This document shows, piece after piece, positions 54,021 to 62,635 of a DNA stretch of 64,000 nt (positions are counted from its first letter, which is position 1; the number at the start of each line of letters is the position of its first letter). Made by a program: the position numbers and the translations under genes. This DNA is from G963663735 sp963663735 (GTDB lineage: Bacteria > Acidobacteriota > UBA6911 > RPQK01 > JAPXNP01), in contig CAXXHN010000002.1 in assembly GCA_963663735.2 (NCBI GenBank), positions 558,001 through 622,000 on the forward strand. Direction: 5' to 3'. The notes under the pieces are model-generated. The model saw nothing but the letters and a program-made list of their open reading frames with translations. It was not told the origin of the DNA and ran no database searches.

Positions 54021-54080
54021 TCACAGTGAATTTTGACAATATACTGCTGTGATTCAGTACAAAATCCAGGGGATTATGCA

Positions 54081-54635
54081 ATGAACAATAAAGTTGTTGG
54101 GATGGCGGAAAGTCTTTTTCACCGGAAATATGAACAGCTTGGCAGGCTGGAAAAGAGAGTTGTCCATCATTTTGCCGCAAGAACCCAGATCGCAAGAAAT
54201 GTGGATAAGGACTATTCTGAGCAACTGACAGTCGGCCAGAGGCTGGCTGATAGTGTTGCCGGCTTTGGCGGATCTTGGACCTTCATAACTATTTTTATGG
54301 TTTTCCTGGCAGGCTGGATTCTCCTGAATTCAGTGATTCTGATCAGTTACAACGACAGCTTCGATCCATATCCATACATTCTGCTGAACCTTTTTTTATC
54401 TATGCTTGCCGCTATCCAGGCTCCGATAATCATGATGTCACAGAACCGCAAGGCATTTAAGGACCGATTGACAGCTGAACATGATTATGAAGTCAACCTC
54501 AAAGCGGAGCTTGAAATTATGGCGCTTCATGAAAAAATGGACCTGCTCAGGGAGAAGCAATGGAATGAACTTATTTCAATTCAACAAGAGCAACTTAACA
54601 TTTTAAGGCGCTTGGTAGAAAATTCTGAAAAATAA
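54081..54635 (+). CDS. DUF1003 membrane protein
   Basis: The ATG at 54081 gives 184 residues; an in-frame start 16 codons upstream lies too close to the terminator to be likely. The core (about residues 60-150) is a DUF1003 domain: LADSVAGFGGSWTFITIFMVFLAGWILLN is the first membrane helix, and PYPYILLNLFLSMLAAIQAPIIMMSQNR is the second helix with the conserved MSQNR. The C-terminal 45 residues are a charged coiled-coil-like segment. DUF1003 proteins are small inner-membrane proteins of unknown function. It is a single gene between a terminator and pheA. Confidence 0.88.
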   Translation: MNNKVVGMAESLFHRKYEQLGRLEKRVVHHFAARTQIARNVDKDYSEQLTVGQRLADSVAGFGGSWTFITIFMVFLAGWILLNSVILISYNDSFDPYPYILLNLFLSMLAAIQAPIIMMSQNRKAFKDRLTAEHDYEVNLKAELEIMALHEKMDLLREKQWNELISIQQEQLNILRRLVENSEK

Positions 54636-54840
54636 GCGATGAATCAGAAGTATCTGCTTTGCCCGGAGGGTTTGCTCCACATTCTGCCATGAGTGAACCC
54701 CAAAATGTTGCGGACCGCTCGTGAATAACTGAAAACCGCTTCAGGCTTGAATCAGGTTGAACAGATTCAGCCCATACATTCGATGCGTTTCGGACAACAT
54801 CGGTTATCAATTTCAGAGCAACTGAGGTAGAATAACGGCA

Positions 54841-55899
54841 ATGACACTGGATGAGATCCGCAGGAAGATAAATACCATTGATTTTGAGCTGCTTAAACTC
54901 CTGAACACCCGCATGGAGTACGCTCTCAGGACTACTACGCTCAAGAAAGGCATCACTGACAGCAAACGTGAAGACCAGGTCCTGGATTACATACAGACCC
55001 ATTCTCAGGGGCTGATACAACCTGAATTCTGCAGGAGCCTTTTCCTGCAGATAATTAGAGAAAGCAAGCGCCTGCAGGGTGACCACCTGAGGCTGATCGG
55101 CTTCCAGGGGGAACATGGATCATTCAGTGAAGTGGCAGCCATGAGCTATAATCCGGAACTTTTTTGCATCAGTTGCAACAGTGTGGGCGAAATTTTCAGG
55201 GGAGTGGAAAACGAGTTTTTTGATTATGGAATTGTTCCGGTTGAGAGTTCCCTGGGCGGTACCGTGATGGAAGTTAATGAATTCCTGGCCGATCCTGTAC
55301 TTAAGATGCAGATAGTTGGTGAAATCCGTTTTCCCATAAGTTACAGCCTGCTGGCTCTTCCTGATATAGACCCTGAAGAAATAAGGGTGGTGTATTCAAG
55401 CAGTACAACACTATCTCATTGCAGTGAATATATTCGTGCCAACCGCCTTGAAGCCAGGCCATTTTACGGAACCGCGGCATCCGCGAAAATGCTGCAGAAG
55501 GACCGGCCTGAGGCCAGCTCAGCCATTGCCAGCCGCTTCTGTTCAGACTATTACAACCTTAAGATTGTCAAAGAGGAAATTGAAGACAATCCCGGAAACA
55601 TGACGCGTTTCCTGGTAATTTCCAGGAAGGTGAAACTAAGTTCCGGCAACAAATGTTCGGTGGTATTCATGACTGAACACCGTGCCGGCGCACTGGTTGA
55701 GATTCTGGGTGATTTTGCTGAGGCAGGGATGAATCTTACCAGGATTGAATCAATGCCCAAGCGTAATGATCCTGGCAACTACCAGTTTTTCCTCGACTTC
55801 GTTGGCTCATCTGATGATCCGGCTGTTAAGGATATTCTGCACAAAGTGGAGCGGAAGACAGCAACGTTTAAGTTGCTGGGATGTTACCAGTCAGCCTGA
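54841..55899 (+). CDS. pheA: Bifunctional chorismate mutase/prephenate dehydratase
   Basis: PheA converts chorismate to prephenate and then phenylpyruvate for phenylalanine synthesis. The 352-residue protein has an AroQ-type chorismate mutase (about residues 1-85, LDEIRRKINTIDFELLKLLNTRM with the usual Arg/Lys positions). The prephenate dehydratase domain (about 86-265) starts GFQGEHGSFSEVAA and includes GIVPVESSLGGTV. The catalytic region is ASRFCSDYYNLKIVKEEIEDNPGNMTRFLVI, where the usual Thr-Arg-Phe is kept. A C-terminal ACT regulatory domain (about 275-350) starts with SVVFMTEHRAGAL and binds phenylalanine for feedback inhibition. No other aromatic-pathway gene is adjacent. Confidence 0.93.
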   Translation: MTLDEIRRKINTIDFELLKLLNTRMEYALRTTTLKKGITDSKREDQVLDYIQTHSQGLIQPEFCRSLFLQIIRESKRLQGDHLRLIGFQGEHGSFSEVAAMSYNPELFCISCNSVGEIFRGVENEFFDYGIVPVESSLGGTVMEVNEFLADPVLKMQIVGEIRFPISYSLLALPDIDPEEIRVVYSSSTTLSHCSEYIRANRLEARPFYGTAASAKMLQKDRPEASSAIASRFCSDYYNLKIVKEEIEDNPGNMTRFLVISRKVKLSSGNKCSVVFMTEHRAGALVEILGDFAEAGMNLTRIESMPKRNDPGNYQFFLDFVGSSDDPAVKDILHKVERKTATFKLLGCYQSA

Positions 55900-55932
55900 A
55901 ACAGTCGTGGGTGACGGGGTTACAGGTTGCGG

Positions 55933-55979
55933 CGATTTTGATGATTTTTCCATCAAAGCCGGCGTCGGTATCAAAATCG
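55933..55979. repeat. Inverted repeat between convergent genes
   Basis: CGATTTTGAT (55933-55942) and ATCAAAATCG (55970-55979) are perfect reverse complements, 27 bases apart. The pair lies between the 3' ends of pheA and the GH29 gene and could fold as a transcription-ending hairpin for both, though no T-run follows. Confidence 0.4.
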
Positions 55980-56019
55980 TTATCGTCATTTTGCCTCGCA
56001 GGCGGGTGAGGAATTCGGA

Positions 56020-57492
56020 TTAATATTCAGCCGGGATGATTTTAAAAACCCAGGCATATCGGCAGGGCAGTTCATCCGGTGTTTTCAGCGGGACTTCAAC
56101 CAACAGGTCATCATTCCTGTTTTCCCATATCAGGCCGGAATCAGAACCCAGCAGGCTTATTTCAGAACCTGGGGGAAGATTCAGGTTTTTCACTAACAGG
56201 TCCTTTTCAGGGAAAAGCGGAGTTATGGCGTAAATGATGTTGCCCCGGGAAGTGAAGAGAAGTTTTTTAACAGCGTCTCCGGGCTCAGGAGAGATGGTCA
56301 GCTTGAGGATGTCGTAGCCGGTCTTGAATTCTCCCCTGGCAGCATCTGCCACGCGCCCCTCACTCCACTGGCACGATTTATGCCAGGGGACAGTGTCGAA
56401 AATAGCCTCTCCGTTAACCTCCAGCCATTCCCCCACGTTCTCCAGGCGGTCTTCCATGATCTCCGGAATCCTTCCGTCAGCAGAAGGCCCGATATCAAGC
56501 AGCAGGTTTCCTCCCCTGCTCACTATATCTGCAAGCATCAGGACAAGTTCTCTGGCCGTGGAGTAGTCTTCAGCTTTTTCCATGCGGTTGTAGGCGTACG
56601 ACTTGCTGATGGCCCGGTTTTCTTCCCATGGATGGTTTCCATTTTCCAGACCTGAACCGTATTCCGTTGTGAAATAGTCCCCGTGTTTATGTCGGCAGCC
56701 TTTAAACCAGCGGTCATTAATGACAACTCTGTCTTTAACCGGGGATTCGTTATACAGCCAGGCAATCAGTTCATTACTTTTCCAGGTACTGTCATCATGG
56801 CTCCATTCCCCGTCGGCAAAAATAATTTCAGGTTCATAACGTGTTACCAGGTCCTTGAACTGGGGAAAAAGATGTTCTACGGAGTATCTTGAGGGATCTT
56901 CCAGATAGAGGGGATTGAACCATTCGTACAGGGAGTAATACACTCCAAAATGTATGCCTGAACCAGTGAAGGCTTGTTTGAGCTCTCCTATCACATCCCG
57001 GCCGGGGCCGGAATTGAAGCTGTTCCAGGGTCGACCCCAGGTCCGGTCCGCGTCCCGGCTGGGCCACATGGCATACCCGTCATGATGTTTGGCGTTTATA
57101 ACCACATATTTTGCCCCTGATTTCTTTACCAGTTCCACCCAGTTTTCGGGATTGAATAACTCAGCTTTAAACCCTGGTGCGAAATCGTCATAACCGAATT
57201 CAGGACCATATGTTTTATAGTGGAAGTCGCGGGTTGAAGTGGAACCGGGCTCGGGCTTTTCCAGCCTGTACTGGTACCACTCAGAGTATTCTCCGCGCGG
57301 AGCGTAGGCTGGAACTGAAGAAAGCCCCCAGTATATGAAGATCCCGAACCTGGAACTGGTCCACCATTGGGGAGTCGCCCTGGTGTCAAGCGAAGTCCAG
57401 TCAGGGTGGTAAATGGTTTCTGCTGCTGCTCCTGCAGTAAGCAGAAACAGCAGCATTGCTATAGCCGGTACTATGGTTTTGCGGGGATTCAT
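56020..57492 (-). CDS. Secreted GH29 alpha-L-fucosidase
   Basis: This 490-residue retaining fucosidase releases alpha-L-fucose from glycans. A signal peptide covers about residues 1-25 (ending AGAAAETIYHP). The TIM-barrel catalytic domain has WWTSSRFGIFIYWGLSSVPAYAPRGEYSEWY (about 42-72), KYVVINAKHHDGYAMWPSRD (about 129-148) with the substrate-binding HH, and PEIIFADGEWSHDD (about 222-235) with the catalytic nucleophile Asp in FADGEW. GGNLLLDIGPSADGRIPE (about 326-343) is also family-typical. A small C-terminal beta domain follows. It is a single minus-strand gene with no fucose-catabolic genes adjacent. Confidence 0.92.
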   Translation of the reverse strand: MNPRKTIVPAIAMLLFLLTAGAAAETIYHPDWTSLDTRATPQWWTSSRFGIFIYWGLSSVPAYAPRGEYSEWYQYRLEKPEPGSTSTRDFHYKTYGPEFGYDDFAPGFKAELFNPENWVELVKKSGAKYVVINAKHHDGYAMWPSRDADRTWGRPWNSFNSGPGRDVIGELKQAFTGSGIHFGVYYSLYEWFNPLYLEDPSRYSVEHLFPQFKDLVTRYEPEIIFADGEWSHDDSTWKSNELIAWLYNESPVKDRVVINDRWFKGCRHKHGDYFTTEYGSGLENGNHPWEENRAISKSYAYNRMEKAEDYSTARELVLMLADIVSRGGNLLLDIGPSADGRIPEIMEDRLENVGEWLEVNGEAIFDTVPWHKSCQWSEGRVADAARGEFKTGYDILKLTISPEPGDAVKKLLFTSRGNIIYAITPLFPEKDLLVKNLNLPPGSEISLLGSDSGLIWENRNDDLLVEVPLKTPDELPCRYAWVFKIIPAEY

Positions 57493-57532
57493 GGTTTAAT
57501 TGTCGGGGATCATCCGCCAATTATCAACTGAA

Positions 57533-58684
57533 TCACTGGCTGTTTTTCAGGATGGTTTCAATGGCTTCTTTTGTCAGGTTGCCCCGCTCTCCGATTGGTC
57601 CCATACGGGTGGTGATCCGTTCCCCCGCGATTAAACAGCTCTCTGCGTCTATTCCGTACTCAGAAAATTTTGTCTTGATTCCGGTTTCCCGGAAGAATTC
57701 TTCGGTTTTATTGACAGCCGCATCAGCTACCAGGTCATCCGGGCCATTCAGGCCCCAAACCCGACGGCCATATTGGGCCAGTTTCCCCAATTTGTGCTCT
57801 TTCTGGAAACGGAGAAGTGAAGGCAGGACAATGGCGAGGGTTCTGGCATGGTCCAGTCCATGGATAACAGTAAGTTCGTGTCCGATCATGTGGGTCGCCC
57901 AATCCTGGACCACTCCGCATCCGATGAGGGTGTTGAGGGCATTGGTGGCGGACCACATGATGTTAGCCCGGGCGTCGTAATTGCCTGGCTCTGACAGCAC
58001 TTTTGGGGCTTCTTCGATCAGTGTTAGCAGTATCCCTTCCGCCTGCCTGTCCTGAAGTGGAGTGTTGACATCGTGGGTCAGGTACTGTTCCGCAACATGG
58101 ACGAAAGCGTCAACTATTCCATTGATAGTCTGCCGATCCGGCAGGGAAAATGTCGTTTCAGGATCAAGCACAGCAAATTGAGGCCAGAGTGAGGGGCTGG
58201 ATAGAGCAAGTTTCTGGCTGAATTGTTTCCTTGATATCACCGCATTTCCGTTGGCTTCAGAGCCGGTAGCTGGCAGAGTCAGGATTGAGCCTATAGGCAG
58301 GGCTGGTTTTATTGAACTCCTGTCACCCATCATATCCCAGGGATCAACACCTTCATAACGCGCGGCCGCAGCAATAAATTTTGCGGCATCCAATACCGAA
58401 CCTCCTCCTACGGCTAGAAGGAAATCCACTTTTTCCTCCTTTACCTTGGCAACTGCTTTCATGCAGATTTCATATTCCGGATTGGGTGGGATTCCCCAAA
58501 ATTCAACAGTCGAGTAGCCGCTGAGGGCTGCCCTGGTCTGGTTGTATACTCCATTGGATTTTATTGAACCTCCCCCGGCCAGGATCATGATTTTTAAGTC
58601 CATTGGCAGGAGTGTGTTCATTTCAGCAATTGAGCCTTTACCGAACAAAATAGTAGTCGGATTATAGTAGGTGAAGTTTCTCAT
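57533..58684 (-). CDS. yqhD: Iron-containing (NADPH-type) alcohol dehydrogenase, YqhD-like
   Basis: The ATG at 58684 gives 383 residues and follows GAGGAAAGG; an in-frame start 27 codons upstream lacks family similarity. The N-terminus (MRNFTYYNPTTILFGKG) and LLAVGGGSVLDAAKFIAAAA (about residues 91-110) match YqhD-type aldehyde reductases. GSEANGNAVISR (about 140-151) and DPETTFSLPDRQTINGIVDAFVHVAEQYL (about 170-198) carry the first metal Asp/His. MIGHELTVIHGLDHARTLAIVLPSLL (about 257-282) carries the metal histidines. YqhD reduces short aldehydes such as those from lipid peroxidation or sugar metabolism with NADPH. It is monocistronic or follows the pRiA4b gene by about 140 bases. Confidence 0.9.
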   Translation of the reverse strand: MRNFTYYNPTTILFGKGSIAEMNTLLPMDLKIMILAGGGSIKSNGVYNQTRAALSGYSTVEFWGIPPNPEYEICMKAVAKVKEEKVDFLLAVGGGSVLDAAKFIAAAARYEGVDPWDMMGDRSSIKPALPIGSILTLPATGSEANGNAVISRKQFSQKLALSSPSLWPQFAVLDPETTFSLPDRQTINGIVDAFVHVAEQYLTHDVNTPLQDRQAEGILLTLIEEAPKVLSEPGNYDARANIMWSATNALNTLIGCGVVQDWATHMIGHELTVIHGLDHARTLAIVLPSLLRFQKEHKLGKLAQYGRRVWGLNGPDDLVADAAVNKTEEFFRETGIKTKFSEYGIDAESCLIAGERITTRMGPIGERGNLTKEAIETILKNSQ

Positions 58685-58826
58685 GGTTTTCCTTTCCTCA
58701 AATGCAAACTGCAGGCACCCGATCCCTGTAAGGTTCGTGATGAAGATACGTGGTTCGACACCCACTCCGGATCACAGGACGAGGAGCGGTGAACAAGTTT
58801 TGCGCAGCGTGATTTGGAATTTGCGG

Positions 58827-59438
58827 CTACCGTGCTTCCCAGGAGAGGCTCCGGTTCCTTGACCATCTCATGAACTTGCGCAACTCCACATTAACCGAAT
58901 CAGAGCTGAAAAATTCCGGATCATATTCCATATCAAGCGAATCACTGCTGAAATGAGTTAACCAGTCGATATATGAACTGTGCTGTGGGTTGCCTGGGTC
59001 CGCTATAACCTTGCAGAATTCATAGTAGCCGGCATCGCTTCCCACATCTTCAGGGGGACATGACCTGGCACCGGTTATACAGTACACCGGCTCCGCAATT
59101 TCAGGTGCTGCGATGTCACTGTCCTCAACTGTGATTTCATGAAACCAGCAGTCACCGAAATCATAGAGGTATTTAAACTTGCGGCCCTTCTGCCTGACCA
59201 GATCCACGAGGCGGAAACGTTCCTCATCCAGACCGGCCGCCTTTATTTCGGGATCGTCCGAATAATTCTTGTTTCCGATAGTAAACTGGTGTAGATGGCA
59301 GTCCTGCCATCCCATTATGATCTGGATCACGTCGTGTAACCTGTCCAGGGTGATCGAGCCTGGTACTATGGCTCTTCTCCAGATTTCCGGTTCAATATGC
59401 ATCAGAGATATTTTCAGCAGGTATCTTCTTTCAGTCAT
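58827..59438 (-). CDS. Plasmid pRiA4b ORF-3-like family protein
   Basis: This 203-residue protein has the PRiA4_ORF3 domain. The conserved YLLKISLMHIEPEIWRRAIVPGSITLDRLHDVIQIIMGWQDCHLHQF (about residues 6-52) is the family hallmark. FKYLYDFGDCWFHEITVED (about 92-110) and a GARSCPPEDVGSDAGYYEF segment (about 127-145) follow. The domain is found on plasmids and chromosomes of many bacteria, and no biochemical role is established. It lies upstream of the alcohol dehydrogenase gene in the same orientation. Confidence 0.88.
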   Translation of the reverse strand: MTERRYLLKISLMHIEPEIWRRAIVPGSITLDRLHDVIQIIMGWQDCHLHQFTIGNKNYSDDPEIKAAGLDEERFRLVDLVRQKGRKFKYLYDFGDCWFHEITVEDSDIAAPEIAEPVYCITGARSCPPEDVGSDAGYYEFCKVIADPGNPQHSSYIDWLTHFSSDSLDMEYDPEFFSSDSVNVELRKFMRWSRNRSLSWEAR

Positions 59439-59558
59439 AATTTCCTTTTTTTAATCTCGGTAATTCTACTGCATCAGCCCATGTTCCAGGCAGAATACCT
59501 GGAATGGGTTCACACACTTATGTACGCACCTTGAGCCTCAGAGAATACAGCCAGTTCT

Positions 59559-60056
59559 TTACCAGCCTTTGAAGCCCCCTTCCAGGACTATTCTTCGCAA
59601 GTCTGGAGGCTTAAGATTGTATTTATGGGCCAGGTCCAGTTTTTTCCTGTCGTACTGAAGGTGGAGGTAATCCAGGTTCCTCTTAAGATTCTTTTCAGGA
59701 GGATATCTGCGGTTGGCGTCAACCTGGGCTGATTCCTCAGCTTCATTCCATTCCCTGAAAATATGCCTTCTCTGCTCAATTGTTTCAGGCAAAGAAGGAG
59801 TATAGGCAGATATTCTGGCCAGGGTTTTATAAATATATCGATTTTTTCCTGAAAACATTTGGATTATATACCACTTATCAGTTTCTTTAATAAGCTGAAA
59901 TATGTCACCTTTCCTGGATGTCGCGACCAGTGTTGCATTGGTCGCAGCAGCTGCCCTGATATTGGCGTTGCGGATTGTTTCTACATACCGCGGTGCGGGA
60001 AGGACAAAAGTAGTCAGGAATACAAAAACAGATAATAATAGGAAAGTTTTTTTCAT
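59559..60056 (-). CDS. Secreted SH3-like domain protein
   Basis: This 165-residue protein has a signal peptide (about residues 1-22, ending FVLPAPR) followed by a bacterial SH3-like (SH3_3) domain (about 30-85), with NANIRAAAATNATLVATSRKGDIFQLIKETDKWYIIQMFSG typical of that fold. The C-terminal 75 residues are charged and probably helical (LPETIEQRRHIFREWNEAEES). Bacterial SH3 domains bind peptidoglycan or peptides, so a cell-wall-associated role is plausible. I do not recognise the C-terminal part. Confidence 0.75.
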   Translation of the reverse strand: MKKTFLLLSVFVFLTTFVLPAPRYVETIRNANIRAAAATNATLVATSRKGDIFQLIKETDKWYIIQMFSGKNRYIYKTLARISAYTPSLPETIEQRRHIFREWNEAEESAQVDANRRYPPEKNLKRNLDYLHLQYDRKKLDLAHKYNLKPPDLRRIVLEGGFKGW

Positions 60057-60140
60057 GCTATTCTTTTGTTTTGGAGCAATTCCTCCTGGTTAATAAACAT
60101 ATCAGGGCAAGATGTTGATTCAATGCCGCCGGTTTTATTT

Positions 60141-61256
60141 TCAATTTAATGGGAGCAGTGTTTCCAGAGGGCTGTAATTCATGTTAAAAGCCTCAGCGAC
60201 TGCCCTGTAAGTGAGTTTACCTTGGTAACAGTTAACTCCCTTCCAAAGTCCCATATCCTTTTTTATGGTCTCCATCGGCCCTTCGGCAAGTTTCTGTATA
60301 TACGGCTGAGTCGCATTGGTCAGCGCATAAGTGGATGTGCCGGCAACGGCACCTGGCATATTAGCAACGCAGTAATGAACTATATCGTCGATTATATAAG
60401 TAGGTTCCGCGTGGGTTGTCGGTTTTGTTGTTTCAATACACCCTCCCTGGTCGACTGAGACATCAACTATAACTGCTCCGGGTTTCATTTCTTTGAGCCA
60501 TTCCTTTTTGACCAGGTGGGGTGCTTTCGCTCCCTGGATCAGGACTGCGCCAATGACGAGGTCGGCTTCTTTTATGGATTCAAGCACTGAGACCTGGTTC
60601 GAAAAAAGAGTAGTCACATTTTTCGGCATTACATCATCAAGGTAGCGCAGACGATCAAGATTAACATCAAGAATTTTCACAGATGCGCCAAGTCCTGCCG
60701 CCATTTTTGCGGCATTGGTTCCGACTATGCCCCCTCCGAGAACGACTACCTTCGCTGGATCAACACCTGGGACTCCTCCCAGAAGAACACCTCTGCCTTT
60801 GACTGGATTCTCTAGATATTTCGCGCCTTCCTGACAGGCCATTCTTCCCGCAACCTCACTCATTGGAATCAGCAGCGGAAGCGAGTGGTTGACCTCGACC
60901 GTTTCATAGGCGATACAAAGAGCGCCGGTTGCCAGGCAGCCTTTTGTCAGTTCTTCATTGGCTGCAAGGTGGAAATAGGTAAAAACCGTCTGGTCTTTTT
61001 TCATCAGCTTCCATTCTTCAGGGAGCGGCTCTTTTACCTTGACAATCATGTCCGCCAGGTTCCATATCTCTTCGGCGTTATCAACGATTCTGGCTCCAGC
61101 TTTTTCGTACTGTTCGTCTGTTATGCCCGGACCGATTCCTCCGTTTTGCTGTACGTAGACTTCGTGACCGGCACTGGTGAGAGCCAATACTCCCCCGGGA
61201 ACCATTCCGACGCGGTATTCGTTGTTCTTAATTTCTTTCGGTACCCCAATACGCAT
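60141..61256 (-). CDS. ald: Alanine dehydrogenase
   Basis: Ald interconverts L-alanine and pyruvate plus ammonia with NAD. The ATG at 61256 is preferred because GGAGG lies 8 bases upstream; it gives 371 residues, the standard length. An in-frame start five codons earlier is less likely. MRIGVPKEIKNNEYRVGMVPGGV opens the enzyme. VKVKEPLPEEWKLM (about residues 73-86) holds the substrate Lys, and FTYFHLAA (about 92-99) the catalytic His. The Rossmann motif VVVLGGGIVGTNAAKMAAGLGASVKILD (about 169-196) binds NAD. VDVSVDQGGCIETTKPTTH (about 268-286) includes the catalytic Asp. It fits use of alanine as nitrogen or carbon source or overflow product. Confidence 0.94.
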   Translation of the reverse strand: MRIGVPKEIKNNEYRVGMVPGGVLALTSAGHEVYVQQNGGIGPGITDEQYEKAGARIVDNAEEIWNLADMIVKVKEPLPEEWKLMKKDQTVFTYFHLAANEELTKGCLATGALCIAYETVEVNHSLPLLIPMSEVAGRMACQEGAKYLENPVKGRGVLLGGVPGVDPAKVVVLGGGIVGTNAAKMAAGLGASVKILDVNLDRLRYLDDVMPKNVTTLFSNQVSVLESIKEADLVIGAVLIQGAKAPHLVKKEWLKEMKPGAVIVDVSVDQGGCIETTKPTTHAEPTYIIDDIVHYCVANMPGAVAGTSTYALTNATQPYIQKLAEGPMETIKKDMGLWKGVNCYQGKLTYRAVAEAFNMNYSPLETLLPLN

Positions 61257-61526
61257 GATTGCATCCTCCAAACCAGCTTGAAATGCCGGTTTCCTTTCAG
61301 TCTGAGTGCTTTAATTAAATAAGATATTTAGAACCTGGAAATTATAAATATTAATAGAGTTAATCTTTAGGACTCCCATATGAACAGCATATTGATTTTA
61401 CAGTTTATTCTGATTAAAAACTCCAAAAATAAGCAGGTAAATGAAGCAAGGCAATTTAAAAAAATACCGCTATCATCACTTGTGAAGACCTGCCAATGCA
61501 TATCCTCAAATCAAATTTCTGGAGGT

Positions 61527-62564
61527 TTACAGTTCCGACAGTTTCACCGGTCGTCCTTCCTCTGCCGACATGTCCGCCGCATAGGCAATCCGGTGGCTCT
61601 GGAATGCGGTCTCAATATCGGTAAGCGGCATTTTCCTGCCTTCCCTGATACCATCAATAAACGCCTGGAACTGGGGTTTATAGGGATGGTCAGATACATC
61701 TCCGGAATCTATAAGGGAGGTTTCCAGGGTGCTCCAGCGTTCTTTGGTCAGCCCGGGCAATTTCTGTGAATAGAATTTATTATCCAGGAGGCTTCCATGC
61801 TGCCCAACCAGGTGTATATGGAAATAATATGGTTGCAGGCAGTCAATTATCGAAGATACCTTACCGATTGAGCCATCCTTGAACTTGATAATAGTAGTGG
61901 AGGAGGTGTCATATTCATAGGGAGTGAAAAGATCATTTTTTGATTTGGTTGAATAGCTGGTCACTTCCTCGACCGGCCTGTCCTTCATAAACATCATCAG
62001 GGCATCCAGAGCGTGAACTCCGGCAGTGAGAAGGCTGCTGATTCCCATTGCCTTTTTTATGTTCCAGGCATACTGTCCGTACCAGGGTCCAATGCCATGG
62101 TAGTAATCCACTTCACCGAAATGGATGTCCCCGAATAGATCCTGGTCGATACAGGATTTAATCATTGTGAAATGCTGACTGTACCGGCATTCCAGGCAGA
62201 CGCAGGCGAATACCCCAGCCTTTTGCACTGCCTCTTTGATAGCAATGGCTTCCGGATAGGAGGGGGCAAGGGGCTTTTCAATGACCACGTGTTTTCCGGC
62301 ATGGGCGGCCTTGATGGCCTGACCTGGATGAAAAGGGTGCGGGGAGCAGATATCAATAATGTCTATGGAATCATCTTTCAGCATATCATCATAGTCGTTG
62401 TAAACCTTGATAGGTATTCCGAATTGCTTTTCCAGTTCAGCGGAATTAAGGGGGCGCACATCAAATACAGCTGTAACACTGGCTCCCTCAATCGCTTTGT
62501 AAGTTTCAATATGGGCCCCAGCCACCCAACCCAGGCCAACTATTCCGACATTAAAATTTTTCAT
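61527..62564 (-). CDS. Cytoplasmic Gfo/Idh/MocA family oxidoreductase
   Basis: The ATG at 62564 follows AAAGGAT and begins MKNFNVGIVGLGWVAGAH; an in-frame ATG six codons earlier is less likely. The 345-residue enzyme has an NAD(P)-binding Rossmann domain (GLGWVAG, about residues 10-16) and the catalytic Lys in VVIEKPLAPSYPEA (about 90-103). The C-terminal domain holds SSLLTAGVHALDALMMFM (about 178-195), with the His/Asp typical of the family. No signal peptide is present, unlike the exported relatives in this window. It may oxidise a sugar or inositol-like polyol. It lies 71 bases after another Gfo/Idh/MocA gene in the same direction, suggesting an operon. Confidence 0.85.
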   Translation of the reverse strand: MKNFNVGIVGLGWVAGAHIETYKAIEGASVTAVFDVRPLNSAELEKQFGIPIKVYNDYDDMLKDDSIDIIDICSPHPFHPGQAIKAAHAGKHVVIEKPLAPSYPEAIAIKEAVQKAGVFACVCLECRYSQHFTMIKSCIDQDLFGDIHFGEVDYYHGIGPWYGQYAWNIKKAMGISSLLTAGVHALDALMMFMKDRPVEEVTSYSTKSKNDLFTPYEYDTSSTTIIKFKDGSIGKVSSIIDCLQPYYFHIHLVGQHGSLLDNKFYSQKLPGLTKERWSTLETSLIDSGDVSDHPYKPQFQAFIDGIREGRKMPLTDIETAFQSHRIAYAADMSAEEGRPVKLSEL

Positions 62565-62635
62565 GTGCCAATATCCTTTCAATCTTATCTGAGCGCCGCA
62601 TAGAGGCGAGTGGTTTTTTCCCGAAAAGCAAATAT

